From the NCBI GenBank assembly GCA_034668785.1, contig JAXDOS010000244.1, forward strand, positions 1 to 8,896: a stretch of 8,896 nt of DNA, given 5' to 3'. Below the pieces are notes generated by a model. That model searched no databases and was not told the DNA's origin. It was given only the letters and a program-made list of their open reading frames with translations. This stretch comes from CANKHA01 sp034668785. GTDB taxonomy: Bacteria; Pseudomonadota; Alphaproteobacteria; Rhizobiales; Xanthobacteraceae. Within the stretch, counting starts at the first letter, position 1. Every line of letters begins with the position of its first letter. The translations under genes were made by a program, and so were the position numbers. Below, piece after piece: positions 1 through 6,233 of this stretch.

Positions 1-30
1 GCTGCCATTAGTTTCATTTCCGAGAGAGGG

Positions 31-50
31 TTCTAAAATCGGTCTTAGAA
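31..50. repeat. short inverted repeat with UCGG-type loop
   Basis: TTCTAA (31-36) is mirrored by TTAGAA (45-50). Inside lie one A/C mismatch, one A-T pair and a TCGG loop. It lies downstream of the small minus-strand gene ending at 87 and has no T-run on either side, so it does not look like an intrinsic terminator. It could be an operator for a gene outside the window, or chance. A separate perfect 10-base palindrome, AAGCGCGCTT, lies at 65-74. Confidence 0.25.
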
Positions 51-86
51 AAGTGGAGATATCTAAGCGCGCTTTATTCCCAAACC

Positions 87-254
87 CTACTTCCCCTTAT
101 GCGTCGACTTGGCGATATGGACATGCCGGCCATAGGTGCGCTCGCGCTCCTCGCGCTGCTGCACCAGCTGCTCATAGGCGCGTTTGGCCTCGTCCGTCAG
201 CGCCACGTGCCGCACCGGCGCTTTCTGCCGGGGAGTCTTGGGCGGCTTGCTCAT
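87..254 (-). CDS. small charged hypothetical protein (55 aa)
   Basis: This short open frame starts with ATG at 254 and ends with TAG at 87. A GGAG motif (265-268 on the plus strand) lies 10 bases upstream of the start. The product begins MSKPPKTPRQKAPVRHVAL and ends AKSTHKGK. It is rich in Lys, Arg and Glu, has no Cys, signal peptide or membrane segment, and is basic overall. The first 15 residues look disordered. A central stretch from about residue 20 to 40 (DEAKRAYEQLVQQREERER) is likely a single amphipathic or coiled helix. I do not recognise the family. It lies 134 bases downstream of the double methyltransferase gene on the same strand, so co-transcription is possible but not shown. The clean start, ribosome binding site and non-random composition favour a real gene. 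A cytosolic nucleic-acid or protein-binding role would be speculation. Confidence 0.6.
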   Translation of the reverse strand: MSKPPKTPRQKAPVRHVALTDEAKRAYEQLVQQREERERTYGRHVHIAKSTHKGK

Positions 255-388
255 TTCGGTTCGTCTCCGGTGTTTCCCGCAAGCCAGAGGAAAAGCATCC
301 GCGTAGCGGCTTCGTCAACCCTTCATATGGTCGGGCGGACGACAGAGGCATATTGGGCGGGTCAAGGCGCGGCGCCACAGCCGCCACC

Positions 389-1771
389 TTAGTGCGTCTT
401 CACCAGTACCGCATGGCCGTTTAAATTGTGCATGACCACAGCGTCGGCCCGGCCGTATTGCTCGTTGACGAAGCCGGTCACGCCCTCACATCCCGGAAAC
501 CCGTAATCATCGAAGACGACAATGCCGCCCTCGGGGATGCGCGGCCAGACCCAGTTGAAAATCTCTTTGGCGCTTTGGTAGACGTCGACATCGATGTGGC
601 AGAAGCGGATCGGACCGTCGGCTATCTCGGCGGCCGTGGCGTCGGGGAAAATGCCCTCGAGAATCCGGTAATTCTCAACCTTGTTGTTCTCCAGAAGCGC
701 CGCAACCGCCTCGGACGAGGTGTCGGCGTGCTCCCCGCCCTTATAACGGGTATCGCGCTCACCGGCCTTGACCACGCCGGCAAAAGTATCCGCCAGATAA
801 AGTTGCGCGGCGATGCCGGCATGTTTCAGAGCCAAGCCTAGCAAGCATCCGGTGCCGCCCCGCCATACACCCACTTCGAGCACGTCGCCGGGTCGTTTTG
901 CCACCTGCTGGAGCAACTTCCACAGCTCGTAGCAGCGATAGAGATCGACGAGCGTGTGATTCCTGATGGCTTCGTAGGCGGAGACGAAGGCCGCATCCAC
1001 GCGCCAGGGCGAATAGGTCGCGAACGGCACCACGACGCTGTGAGGCATATCCGGTCGCGCGCCTTCGAGCCCGGCGTCGCGTATTTTTCCGAGATTGGCG
1101 AAGACCTGTTGCGGGGCAACCGCGACGTTGCGCGCCACCCGCGATGGCCGCACCGCCGCCACGCAACCACCCGCCTCCACTTCCGCCTGCGGACGCTTGC
1201 GAATGACGAACTCGATCGCGCATTCGCCGATCGGCGTCATTGTCTGATCTATCCGCGGCAAGCTGAAGCGGTAGGAGCCGGTAAGCTGCTCAAGCTTGAT
1301 GATATCGGCCTGGGCGCCAAGCCCCTTCAGCAATTCCATCAGGTTGAGCGACCTGCTGCTCCAGGACGAAGTTTTGAAAATTGTCGTGGTCGCTTTGTGG
1401 TCGGCATTAAAGGTGCTTGGGAACATACCCTGTTCATACATATCCTCGTCCGGGACCAGGACCACGAGATGCCCCCCCGGTTTGACGATGCGAAACCAAT
1501 TCTTCAGCGCAACATCCGGATTGTGCATGTGCTCAAGGCAATGCGACGAATGGACGAAGTCGTACAGATCGTCGCCGCAACTCGCCATCAATTCGGCGTC
1601 GCCGTCGGGGAGATCCCAGGCCCGAACCGCCGACATCAGCGGAAACAGCTCGGCATATTGACCCAGCGGATCGGGGCCGGAGCCGATATCGATACCGTCT
1701 CCGACGAAATAGCGTGTGACGAAGTTCACATCGTGCAGGCGCCTTTGGACGGATTTGCTCAACTCGTGCAT
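389..1771 (-). CDS. fused double methyltransferase: class I SAM domain plus TylF/MycF-like O-methyltransferase
   Basis: The product is 460 residues from the ATG at 1771 and carries two separate SAM-dependent methyltransferase-like domains. The N-terminal domain (about 1-195) has motif I IDIGSGPDP (27-35), DFVHSSHCLEHM (71-82) and IVKPGGHLVVLVPD (95-108), typical of Methyltransf_11/23 proteins. A variable linker follows (about 195-240). The C-terminal domain (about 245-460) resembles the TylF/MycF macrocin O-methyltransferase family. It has VLEVGVWRGGTG (from 297), LADTFAGV (326-333), HIDVDVY (from 392) and VFDDYG (from 419), and the Asp residues in the last two are candidate metal ligands. 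TylF-type enzymes methylate sugar hydroxyls, so a glycan or glycolipid substrate is inferred. The frame stays open to a TTG at 1900, but the extra 43 residues look non-homologous and low in pattern, and the recognisable family start MHELSKSVQRRL sits at the ATG. The Shine-Dalgarno site for this ATG is weak, so the start is not certain. The protein is cytosolic with no signal peptide. It is divergent from the TPR-glycosyltransferase gene. Confidence 0.88.
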   Translation of the reverse strand: MHELSKSVQRRLHDVNFVTRYFVGDGIDIGSGPDPLGQYAELFPLMSAVRAWDLPDGDAELMASCGDDLYDFVHSSHCLEHMHNPDVALKNWFRIVKPGGHLVVLVPDEDMYEQGMFPSTFNADHKATTTIFKTSSWSSRSLNLMELLKGLGAQADIIKLEQLTGSYRFSLPRIDQTMTPIGECAIEFVIRKRPQAEVEAGGCVAAVRPSRVARNVAVAPQQVFANLGKIRDAGLEGARPDMPHSVVVPFATYSPWRVDAAFVSAYEAIRNHTLVDLYRCYELWKLLQQVAKRPGDVLEVGVWRGGTGCLLGLALKHAGIAAQLYLADTFAGVVKAGERDTRYKGGEHADTSSEAVAALLENNKVENYRILEGIFPDATAAEIADGPIRFCHIDVDVYQSAKEIFNWVWPRIPEGGIVVFDDYGFPGCEGVTGFVNEQYGRADAVVMHNLNGHAVLVKTH

Positions 1772-1878
1772 GGCACACCCGATGCGGGCCGGATCAGGCC
1801 CTGCGGCCAGCCGTACCGGCGGCGAGCATAGAAACGCTGATTCGGAGGGCGCACGCAAAGCAAGGTCGGCCGCGATGT

Positions 1879-1907
1879 TTGACGGACCTCCTCGACTCAA
1901 ACATAAG
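1879..1907 (+). promoter_or_regulatory. candidate sigma-70 promoter for the TPR-glycosyltransferase gene
   Basis: TTGACG (1879-1884) is followed by a 17-base spacer and CATAAG (1902-1907), which matches four of six TATAAT positions. Transcription would begin near 1914. That would give the ATG at 1988 a leader of about 74 bases and would cut into the Shine-Dalgarno-like GAGAGG (1910-1915) of the alternative TTG start at 1925. This supports the ATG at 1988. It is a motif match only. Confidence 0.4.
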
Positions 1908-1987
1908 CTGAGAGGCGAATCACGTTGCGCTACGTGCTTCGCGCGGCGGCTAACCCGCTCGCTTCACGCCATCGTGGACCATCCCTT

Positions 1988-4201
1988 ATGTCCGGGCATC
2001 GGCAAGCCGCTCGCCAAAAGCCGTCAGCCGGCCCGTTGATCCAGCAGGCGCTCGGTCATCACCAAAAAGGCGAGCATGCGCAGGCCGAAGCGCTTTACAA
2101 CCAAGTCCTCAAGGACGATCCCGACCAGTTCGATGCTCTGCACCTGCTCGGCGTGTTGCGCTATCAGCAGGATCGCCATGGCGAGGCGCTGCGCCTGATC
2201 GCGGCGGCGCTGAAGACCAACTCGAAATCAGTCGCCGCGCTGTCGAATTACGGCCTGGTCTTGAATAAACTCGGCTCCTTCGACAATGCGGTGGCGACCT
2301 ACGATAAGGCGCTGGCTCTCTCCTCCGACAACGCCAGCTTGCATTACAATCGTGGCAACGTTTTGCACGCGCTCGGACGCGATGAGGAAGCGGTGCAGAG
2401 CTACGATCGGGCGCTGGCGATCCGGCCTGATGATCCCGACACCTTGAGCGATCGGGGAAATGCGCTGCGGGCGCTTGGACGCCGCAACGAGGCATTGGCG
2501 AGCTACGAAAAGGTGCTCGACATTATGCCGGGCCATATAAATGCGCTCTATGGCCGCGCCACATTGCTTCAGGATCTAAGACGTTTCTCCGAGGCGCTCA
2601 AATGCTGCAACATCCTGCTCGTTCTGAAGCCTGGTCACGTGGACGCGCTCAACGTCAAGGCCAAGTCCCTCCTCGCGCTCAAGCGAACAACGGAGGCACT
2701 GGCGAGCTATGACGAGGCGCTGGCCATCGATCCGCGAAACGTCAACATCATCATCAACCGCTGTAATGCGCTGGTGGAGCTTGGGCGCAGAGAAGAGGCC
2801 GCCGAAAGCTGCGACCGCGTGCTCGCGCTTGAGCCGGATAACGTCGCCGCTCTCCTTATGCGCGGAAACGCGGCGCAGTTTCTCGGCCGCCACGATGAAG
2901 CGCTCGCGTTTTACGACCGCCTTCTTGCGATCGAAGATCGCCATGTGGATGCGCTCAGCGATCGCGGCTCTGCTCTCGTGGAGATGGGACGATTTAGTGA
3001 GGCGCTGGCCAACCTGGAGACAGCGCTGGCGATCAACCCCGGCAATGCCTTTGCGCTCAACAATCGCGGCGCTGTTCTTCGGCGCCTCGGGCGACCTGCC
3101 GAGGCGCTGGCGGACTTCGACCGGGCCGTAATGCTGGCGCCGGGGCAGACTAATGCTCTCACTAAGAAGGGCACCGCCCTTATCGATCTTGGCCTCTACG
3201 ATATGGCGCTCCGCACCTTTACGGAGGCAGTGGCCGCCGCGCCCGAGGATGGTGATGCGATTTTCCACGAAGCCTTGGTCCGGTTGGCGCTTGGTGATTT
3301 CCGCGAAGGCTGGAAAAAATACGAGTCGCGTTGGTCTAGCCGTCAACTTGGACCGCATCGGCGTGACTTTCCCCAGCCGCTCTGGCTTGGGAAAGAACCG
3401 CTGCAAGGCAAAACGATCTTGCTCCATGCCGAACAGGGCGTCGGCGATAGCATCCAGTTTTCCCGATACATCCCGTTAGTGGCGAAGCAGGGAGCGAAGG
3501 TCCTTCTTGAGGTGCAGTCCCCATTGACGGCTCTGTTGTCCGGTTTCGGAGATGTAGCCCGCGTGGTTGTCCGGGGCGAGCCGTTGCCGCCGTTCGATCT
3601 CCACTGCCCGCTGATGAGCCTTCCGCTTGCCTTCGGGACCGAGTTGATCAGCATCCCGCCGATTGCCGAACTGCACGTTCCCCCGGATCGCCTAACGACG
3701 TGGCAAACACGGCTAAGCAACCTGACGCAGCCGAAAGTCGGCCTGGTCTGGGCCGGCCGATCGGCGCATGGCAATGATCACAACCGCTCAATTCCGCTGG
3801 CGCGGCTTTCACCTGCCTTGTCAGCGCCGGGCATCCAGTTCGTCAGCCTGCAACACGAGTTGCGGGAGGGAGATGCCGCCCTGCTCGCCAGTTATCCGTC
3901 GGTTCTACGGCTTGGCGAGGAGTTCGGGGATTTCGCTGACACCGCCGCCGTCATTTCGCTGCTGGACGTCGTTGTTACGATTGATACCTCGGTAGCGCAT
4001 CTTGCCGCCGCTTTGGGCAAACCTACCTGGATTCTTCTTCCCCTAGGCCCGGACTTCCGCTGGCTGCTCGGCCGTGAGGATTCCCCTTGGTATCCAAGCG
4101 CGCGCTTGTTCCGCCAGCCGCGCTTTGGCGATTGGGACAGCGTCATCCAGCGCGTCAGCGCCGAGATCGGCGCGCTAGCGGCACAAACCAGCCGCCCTTG
4201 A
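1988..4201 (+). CDS. TPR-repeat protein with glycosyltransferase (GT9/GT41-like) C-terminal domain
   Basis: The product is 737 residues from the ATG at 1988. Residues about 14-455 form 13 consecutive 34-residue TPR units with no insertions, each with the usual pattern (for example ALSNYGLVLNKLG, then FDNAVATYDKALAL). The C-terminal domain (about 456-737) looks like a GT-B glycosyltransferase of the heptosyltransferase-like kind attached to TPR proteins. It has HAEQGVGDSIQF (480-491), VGLVWAGR (584-591) and the nucleotide-sugar-site-like DTSVAHLAAALGKPTW (666-681) followed by FRWLLGREDSPWYP. Such proteins probably transfer a sugar to a protein or surface glycan, with the TPR superhelix binding the partner. 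Donor and acceptor cannot be read from sequence. There is no signal peptide or membrane segment, so it is probably cytosolic. A TTG at 1925 could add 21 residues and has a better-spaced GAGAGG, but the promoter candidate at 1879-1907 and the basic, unpatterned extension favour 1988. It is transcribed away from the double methyltransferase gene. Confidence 0.9.
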   Translation: MSGHRQAARQKPSAGPLIQQALGHHQKGEHAQAEALYNQVLKDDPDQFDALHLLGVLRYQQDRHGEALRLIAAALKTNSKSVAALSNYGLVLNKLGSFDNAVATYDKALALSSDNASLHYNRGNVLHALGRDEEAVQSYDRALAIRPDDPDTLSDRGNALRALGRRNEALASYEKVLDIMPGHINALYGRATLLQDLRRFSEALKCCNILLVLKPGHVDALNVKAKSLLALKRTTEALASYDEALAIDPRNVNIIINRCNALVELGRREEAAESCDRVLALEPDNVAALLMRGNAAQFLGRHDEALAFYDRLLAIEDRHVDALSDRGSALVEMGRFSEALANLETALAINPGNAFALNNRGAVLRRLGRPAEALADFDRAVMLAPGQTNALTKKGTALIDLGLYDMALRTFTEAVAAAPEDGDAIFHEALVRLALGDFREGWKKYESRWSSRQLGPHRRDFPQPLWLGKEPLQGKTILLHAEQGVGDSIQFSRYIPLVAKQGAKVLLEVQSPLTALLSGFGDVARVVVRGEPLPPFDLHCPLMSLPLAFGTELISIPPIAELHVPPDRLTTWQTRLSNLTQPKVGLVWAGRSAHGNDHNRSIPLARLSPALSAPGIQFVSLQHELREGDAALLASYPSVLRLGEEFGDFADTAAVISLLDVVVTIDTSVAHLAAALGKPTWILLPLGPDFRWLLGREDSPWYPSARLFRQPRFGDWDSVIQRVSAEIGALAAQTSRP

Positions 4202-4341
4202 CGGGAACTCCGTCTCGCCACGCTTGACGGCTGCCGCATCCATGCCGTTGATTGAGCCTGACTGTCGGCGATGGCGCTTCCGGCGCAATCCCCATCAGCA
4301 GCCGCCGAGCAGATGATGCGCCGAACTCGTCTGCTTGTTAC

Positions 4342-4346
4342 AAGGG
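4342..4346 (+). promoter_or_regulatory. ribosome binding site that fixes the DUF2235 start
   Basis: AAGGG lies six bases before the ATG at 4353. An in-frame TTG at 4335 is upstream of this site and would lack a comparable one, so the ATG is chosen. Confidence 0.6.
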
Positions 4347-4352
4347 TTACTC

Positions 4353-5570
4353 ATGCCGACGGCGCTAATTCCCACGGTTATTCCGCCGAAAAAGCGCATC
4401 GCGCTGTTCATGGACGGCACCTGGAATATCGTCAGCGACAACACCAATCTCTGGCGGCTGAAGGCGCTGTGTTCTCCGGTCAGCGCGGACGGCTTGGCTC
4501 AGTGCACCTATTACAATACCGGGCTCGGCACCAGGGGCGAAAAGTTTCGCAGCGGCATGTTCGGTCACGGTCTGGATGCAGCGGTTGTCGATGGCTACGA
4601 GTGGCTGATCGAGAACTATAATCCCGGCGACGAAATATTCATCTTCGGCTTCAGCCGCGGGGCTTATATCGCAAGAAGTCTGTCTGGATTTATTTCCAAG
4701 TGTGGCTTGCTGACACCCGGCGCGCCGCTCGCCGTCAACCAACTTTATGGCAGATACCGGCGGCGGCACACGTTGCATACGTTAAGGACTCTTCACGAGC
4801 TCAAAGCCGATAAAGAGAAAAACATCGGAACATTCACGCTCGAAGAAGAATGGATGTTGAAATACTCACATCCGGCTCCGGTGAAATTGATCGCGGTGTT
4901 CGACACCGTCGGTGCGCTGGGTATCCCTTTTCCGAACGTTCCGGGTTTAGCTCGCACGGGACGCGGATTCCTCAACACCGGTCTGAAAATCAGCAACGAT
5001 TATGCCTTTCATGCGCTGGCCATCGACGAATACCGGCAGGCTTTCTCGCCGACGCTGTGGACGCAGTCGATTGCGAAGGACGCAACGAGGCCGGCAGATC
5101 AAGCCGGAAGGCCACTGTCCGAAGTCGAACAGCGGTGGTTCGTAGGCGCCCACGCCAACGTCGGCGGCGGCTGCCAGAGCGATTTGTTAGCGCAAATCCC
5201 ACTCCGTTGGCTGATGAGCAAGGCTTCGTTGCATGGGCTGGCCTTTCGCAACGAAGTCACGATCGACGGCGACGCACTCACATCGCCGATCTCCGATTCC
5301 TTCCGGGAATTCTTGCATGGCGCTTACCGCTTGCTGAAACTCGGACGTCCCTTCTACCGGACCATCGGAACGCCGCCGGAAGATCACGGCGATAAGATCG
5401 TCAGCACCATCAACGAAACCATAGACGTCTCCGTCTTCGATCGCTGGCGCGAGAATCCGGAATACCGCCCCTGGAATTTAGCGCGCTGGGCAAAGGATTA
5501 CGGCGTCGATCCGGCAAGCCTCCGCACTTCCGTCAGGGCCGACGCTCCGGCGGTTGCGGTTCCACACTAA
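4353..5570 (+). CDS. DUF2235 / Tle1-like alpha/beta hydrolase
   Basis: The product is 405 residues. Near the N-terminus it has the family hallmark IALFMDGTWN (16-25), followed by YYNTGLGTRG (53-62). The nucleophile elbow is GFSRGA (99-104, Ser101), a GxSxG motif. FDTVGALG (183-190, Asp184) and WFVGAHANVGGG (262-273, His267) follow in the order typical of DUF2235 (Pfam PF09994, the Tle1-like catalytic domain). Ser101 is the likely nucleophile; Asp184 and His267 are my candidates for the acid and base. Some members are type VI secretion phospholipase effectors, but many are stand-alone proteins of unknown substrate. No VgrG, Hcp, PAAR, adaptor or immunity gene lies next to it, and it has no signal peptide or membrane segment. 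A lipase, esterase or acyl-hydrolase role is inferred from the fold only. It starts 151 bases after the TPR gene, so it probably has its own promoter, although I saw no convincing one. Confidence 0.88.
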   Translation: MPTALIPTVIPPKKRIALFMDGTWNIVSDNTNLWRLKALCSPVSADGLAQCTYYNTGLGTRGEKFRSGMFGHGLDAAVVDGYEWLIENYNPGDEIFIFGFSRGAYIARSLSGFISKCGLLTPGAPLAVNQLYGRYRRRHTLHTLRTLHELKADKEKNIGTFTLEEEWMLKYSHPAPVKLIAVFDTVGALGIPFPNVPGLARTGRGFLNTGLKISNDYAFHALAIDEYRQAFSPTLWTQSIAKDATRPADQAGRPLSEVEQRWFVGAHANVGGGCQSDLLAQIPLRWLMSKASLHGLAFRNEVTIDGDALTSPISDSFREFLHGAYRLLKLGRPFYRTIGTPPEDHGDKIVSTINETIDVSVFDRWRENPEYRPWNLARWAKDYGVDPASLRTSVRADAPAVAVPH

Positions 5571-5663
5571 ACGCTGATACTCAGCTCGGACGTTCACACC
5601 AGGAATCAGCGCAGCGTATGCGGCTTGTGTGCTACGAATGTCGACTCTTTGATCAATCAATTC

Positions 5664-5670
5664 AAAAGGA
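5664..5670 (+). promoter_or_regulatory. ribosome binding site that fixes the start of the small exported protein
   Basis: AAAAGGA lies seven bases before the ATG at 5678. An in-frame ATG at 5618 would place 20 polar residues, including two extra Cys, in front of the signal peptide, so 5678 is the better start. Confidence 0.65.
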
Positions 5671-5677
5671 TCAAAAA

Positions 5678-6064
5678 ATGTATCGCCGTTCTCTAATGAC
5701 ACTTCTCTTCATTCTCGCCGCTGGCAGCGCCGTCGCCCAGCAAAAGACACCCTATACCTCAGCCGAAATGCAGGCGCTGGTTGGCAAGGGCTTGCTGATC
5801 AACTCCATGGATTTGAAGGGCGGGCAGGAATTCACGGGCCGCGTCAATCTCGCCGCCGACGGGCGGCTGTCCGGCACCATCACGGTCGCCGGCGAACAGC
5901 CCATCGCGCTTGCCGGCGGTTGGAAGCTTAAGGGCGCCCAACTCTGCCGCACGCTCGGCCAAATTCAGCCCGAGGAAGTCTGCGAGACCTGGCTGAAGTC
6001 CGGCCCGAAGGAAGCAACCGTGGTGGTCGACGGCAAGCAAACCAGCATCAACCGCTGGCAATAA
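5678..6064 (+). CDS. small exported protein of unknown function
   Basis: The product is 128 residues. It begins with a clear Sec signal peptide: MYRR, a hydrophobic core LMTLLFILAAGSAVA, and a likely signal peptidase I site AVA|QQ after residue 20. The mature part of about 108 residues looks like a small beta-rich domain. It has repeated short strands around Gly turns (GRVNLAADGRLSGTITVAG, then IALAGGWKLKG) and ends TSINRWQ. Two Cys, at 90 and 102, could form a disulphide in the periplasm. I do not recognise a named family, although this layout resembles conserved hypothetical exported proteins of Bradyrhizobium relatives. It lies 107 bases after the DUF2235 gene and 170 bases before the DUF1236 gene, all on the plus strand. 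No clear promoter was seen. A periplasmic location is well supported; a function is not. Confidence 0.8.
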   Translation: MYRRSLMTLLFILAAGSAVAQQKTPYTSAEMQALVGKGLLINSMDLKGGQEFTGRVNLAADGRLSGTITVAGEQPIALAGGWKLKGAQLCRTLGQIQPEEVCETWLKSGPKEATVVVDGKQTSINRWQ

Positions 6065-6105
6065 GGTTTCATCTCACGCCGCGTCCGCCATTCTCATGGA
6101 ACTTG

Positions 6106-6130
6106 GGAACATAGCCGCCGCGACTAAGTT
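6106..6130 (+). promoter_or_regulatory. candidate EcfG-type (general stress response) promoter for the DUF1236 gene
   Basis: GGAAC (6106-6110, in context GGGAACA) is followed by 16 bases and AGTT (6127-6130, in context AGTTTT). The known alphaproteobacterial EcfG consensus is GGAAC, 16-17 bases, CGTT, so this is a full match at -35 and three of four at -10. Transcription would begin around 6137, just before the hairpins at 6144. A second GGAAC at 6098-6102 has no matching -10. This is a motif match only. Confidence 0.35.
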
Positions 6131-6143
6131 TTGAGTCCCAAGG

Positions 6144-6207
6144 GGCGGCCGTTTTCGGCAGCCAAGGGGGCGAGCGATCCATCGCGCGTGGGTCGCCGCC
6201 TTTTTTT
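6144..6207 (+). terminator. tandem hairpins with T-run in the leader of the DUF1236 gene (terminator or attenuator)
   Basis: Hairpin 1 (6144-6163) is GGC, a G/A mismatch, GCCG, a TTTT loop, CGGC and GCC. Hairpin 2 pairs GGCGA (6169-6173) with TCGCC (6193-6197) and encloses GCGA-TCCA-TCGC (6174-6185). A GCC and seven T (6201-6207) follow. An alternative long pairing of GGCGGCC (6144-6150) with GGTCGCC (6191-6197) would exclude both, as in attenuators. The T-run ends only 13 bases before the AAGGAG ribosome binding site. It may simply terminate the gene ending at 6064, or it may act within the leader of the next gene. Confidence 0.45.
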
Positions 6208-6233
6208 ATGCCTAAAGCGCAAGGAGAAAAAAC

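Noticed and set aside
369..384. Hairpin GCGGC/GCCGC just after the methyltransferase stop codon
   Set aside because: A five-base-pair stem without a T-run is common by chance in GC-rich DNA. It is not enough for an intrinsic terminator.
53..424. Plus-strand open frames at the left end (123 and 97 codons)
   Set aside because: They overlap the better-supported minus-strand small gene and the methyltransferase 3' end, have no ribosome site and show Arg/Ala-rich shadow composition.
956..1831. Long plus-strand open frame (291 codons) opposite the double methyltransferase gene
   Set aside because: It is an antisense shadow produced by GC-rich codon bias. Its translation is rich in Arg and His with no domain pattern, while the minus strand carries clear methyltransferase motifs.
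2576..3427. Long minus-strand open frame (283 codons) opposite the TPR gene
   Set aside because: It mirrors the 34-residue repeats of the TPR gene and has no motif of its own.
4200..4214. Hairpin GACGG/CCGTC at the TPR gene stop codon
   Set aside because: The stem is short and no T-run follows.
4224..4252. TTGACG with GTTGAT as a promoter for the DUF2235 gene
   Set aside because: The -35 is good, but the -10 at 17 bases is poor and the leader would be about 95 bases, so I do not list it.
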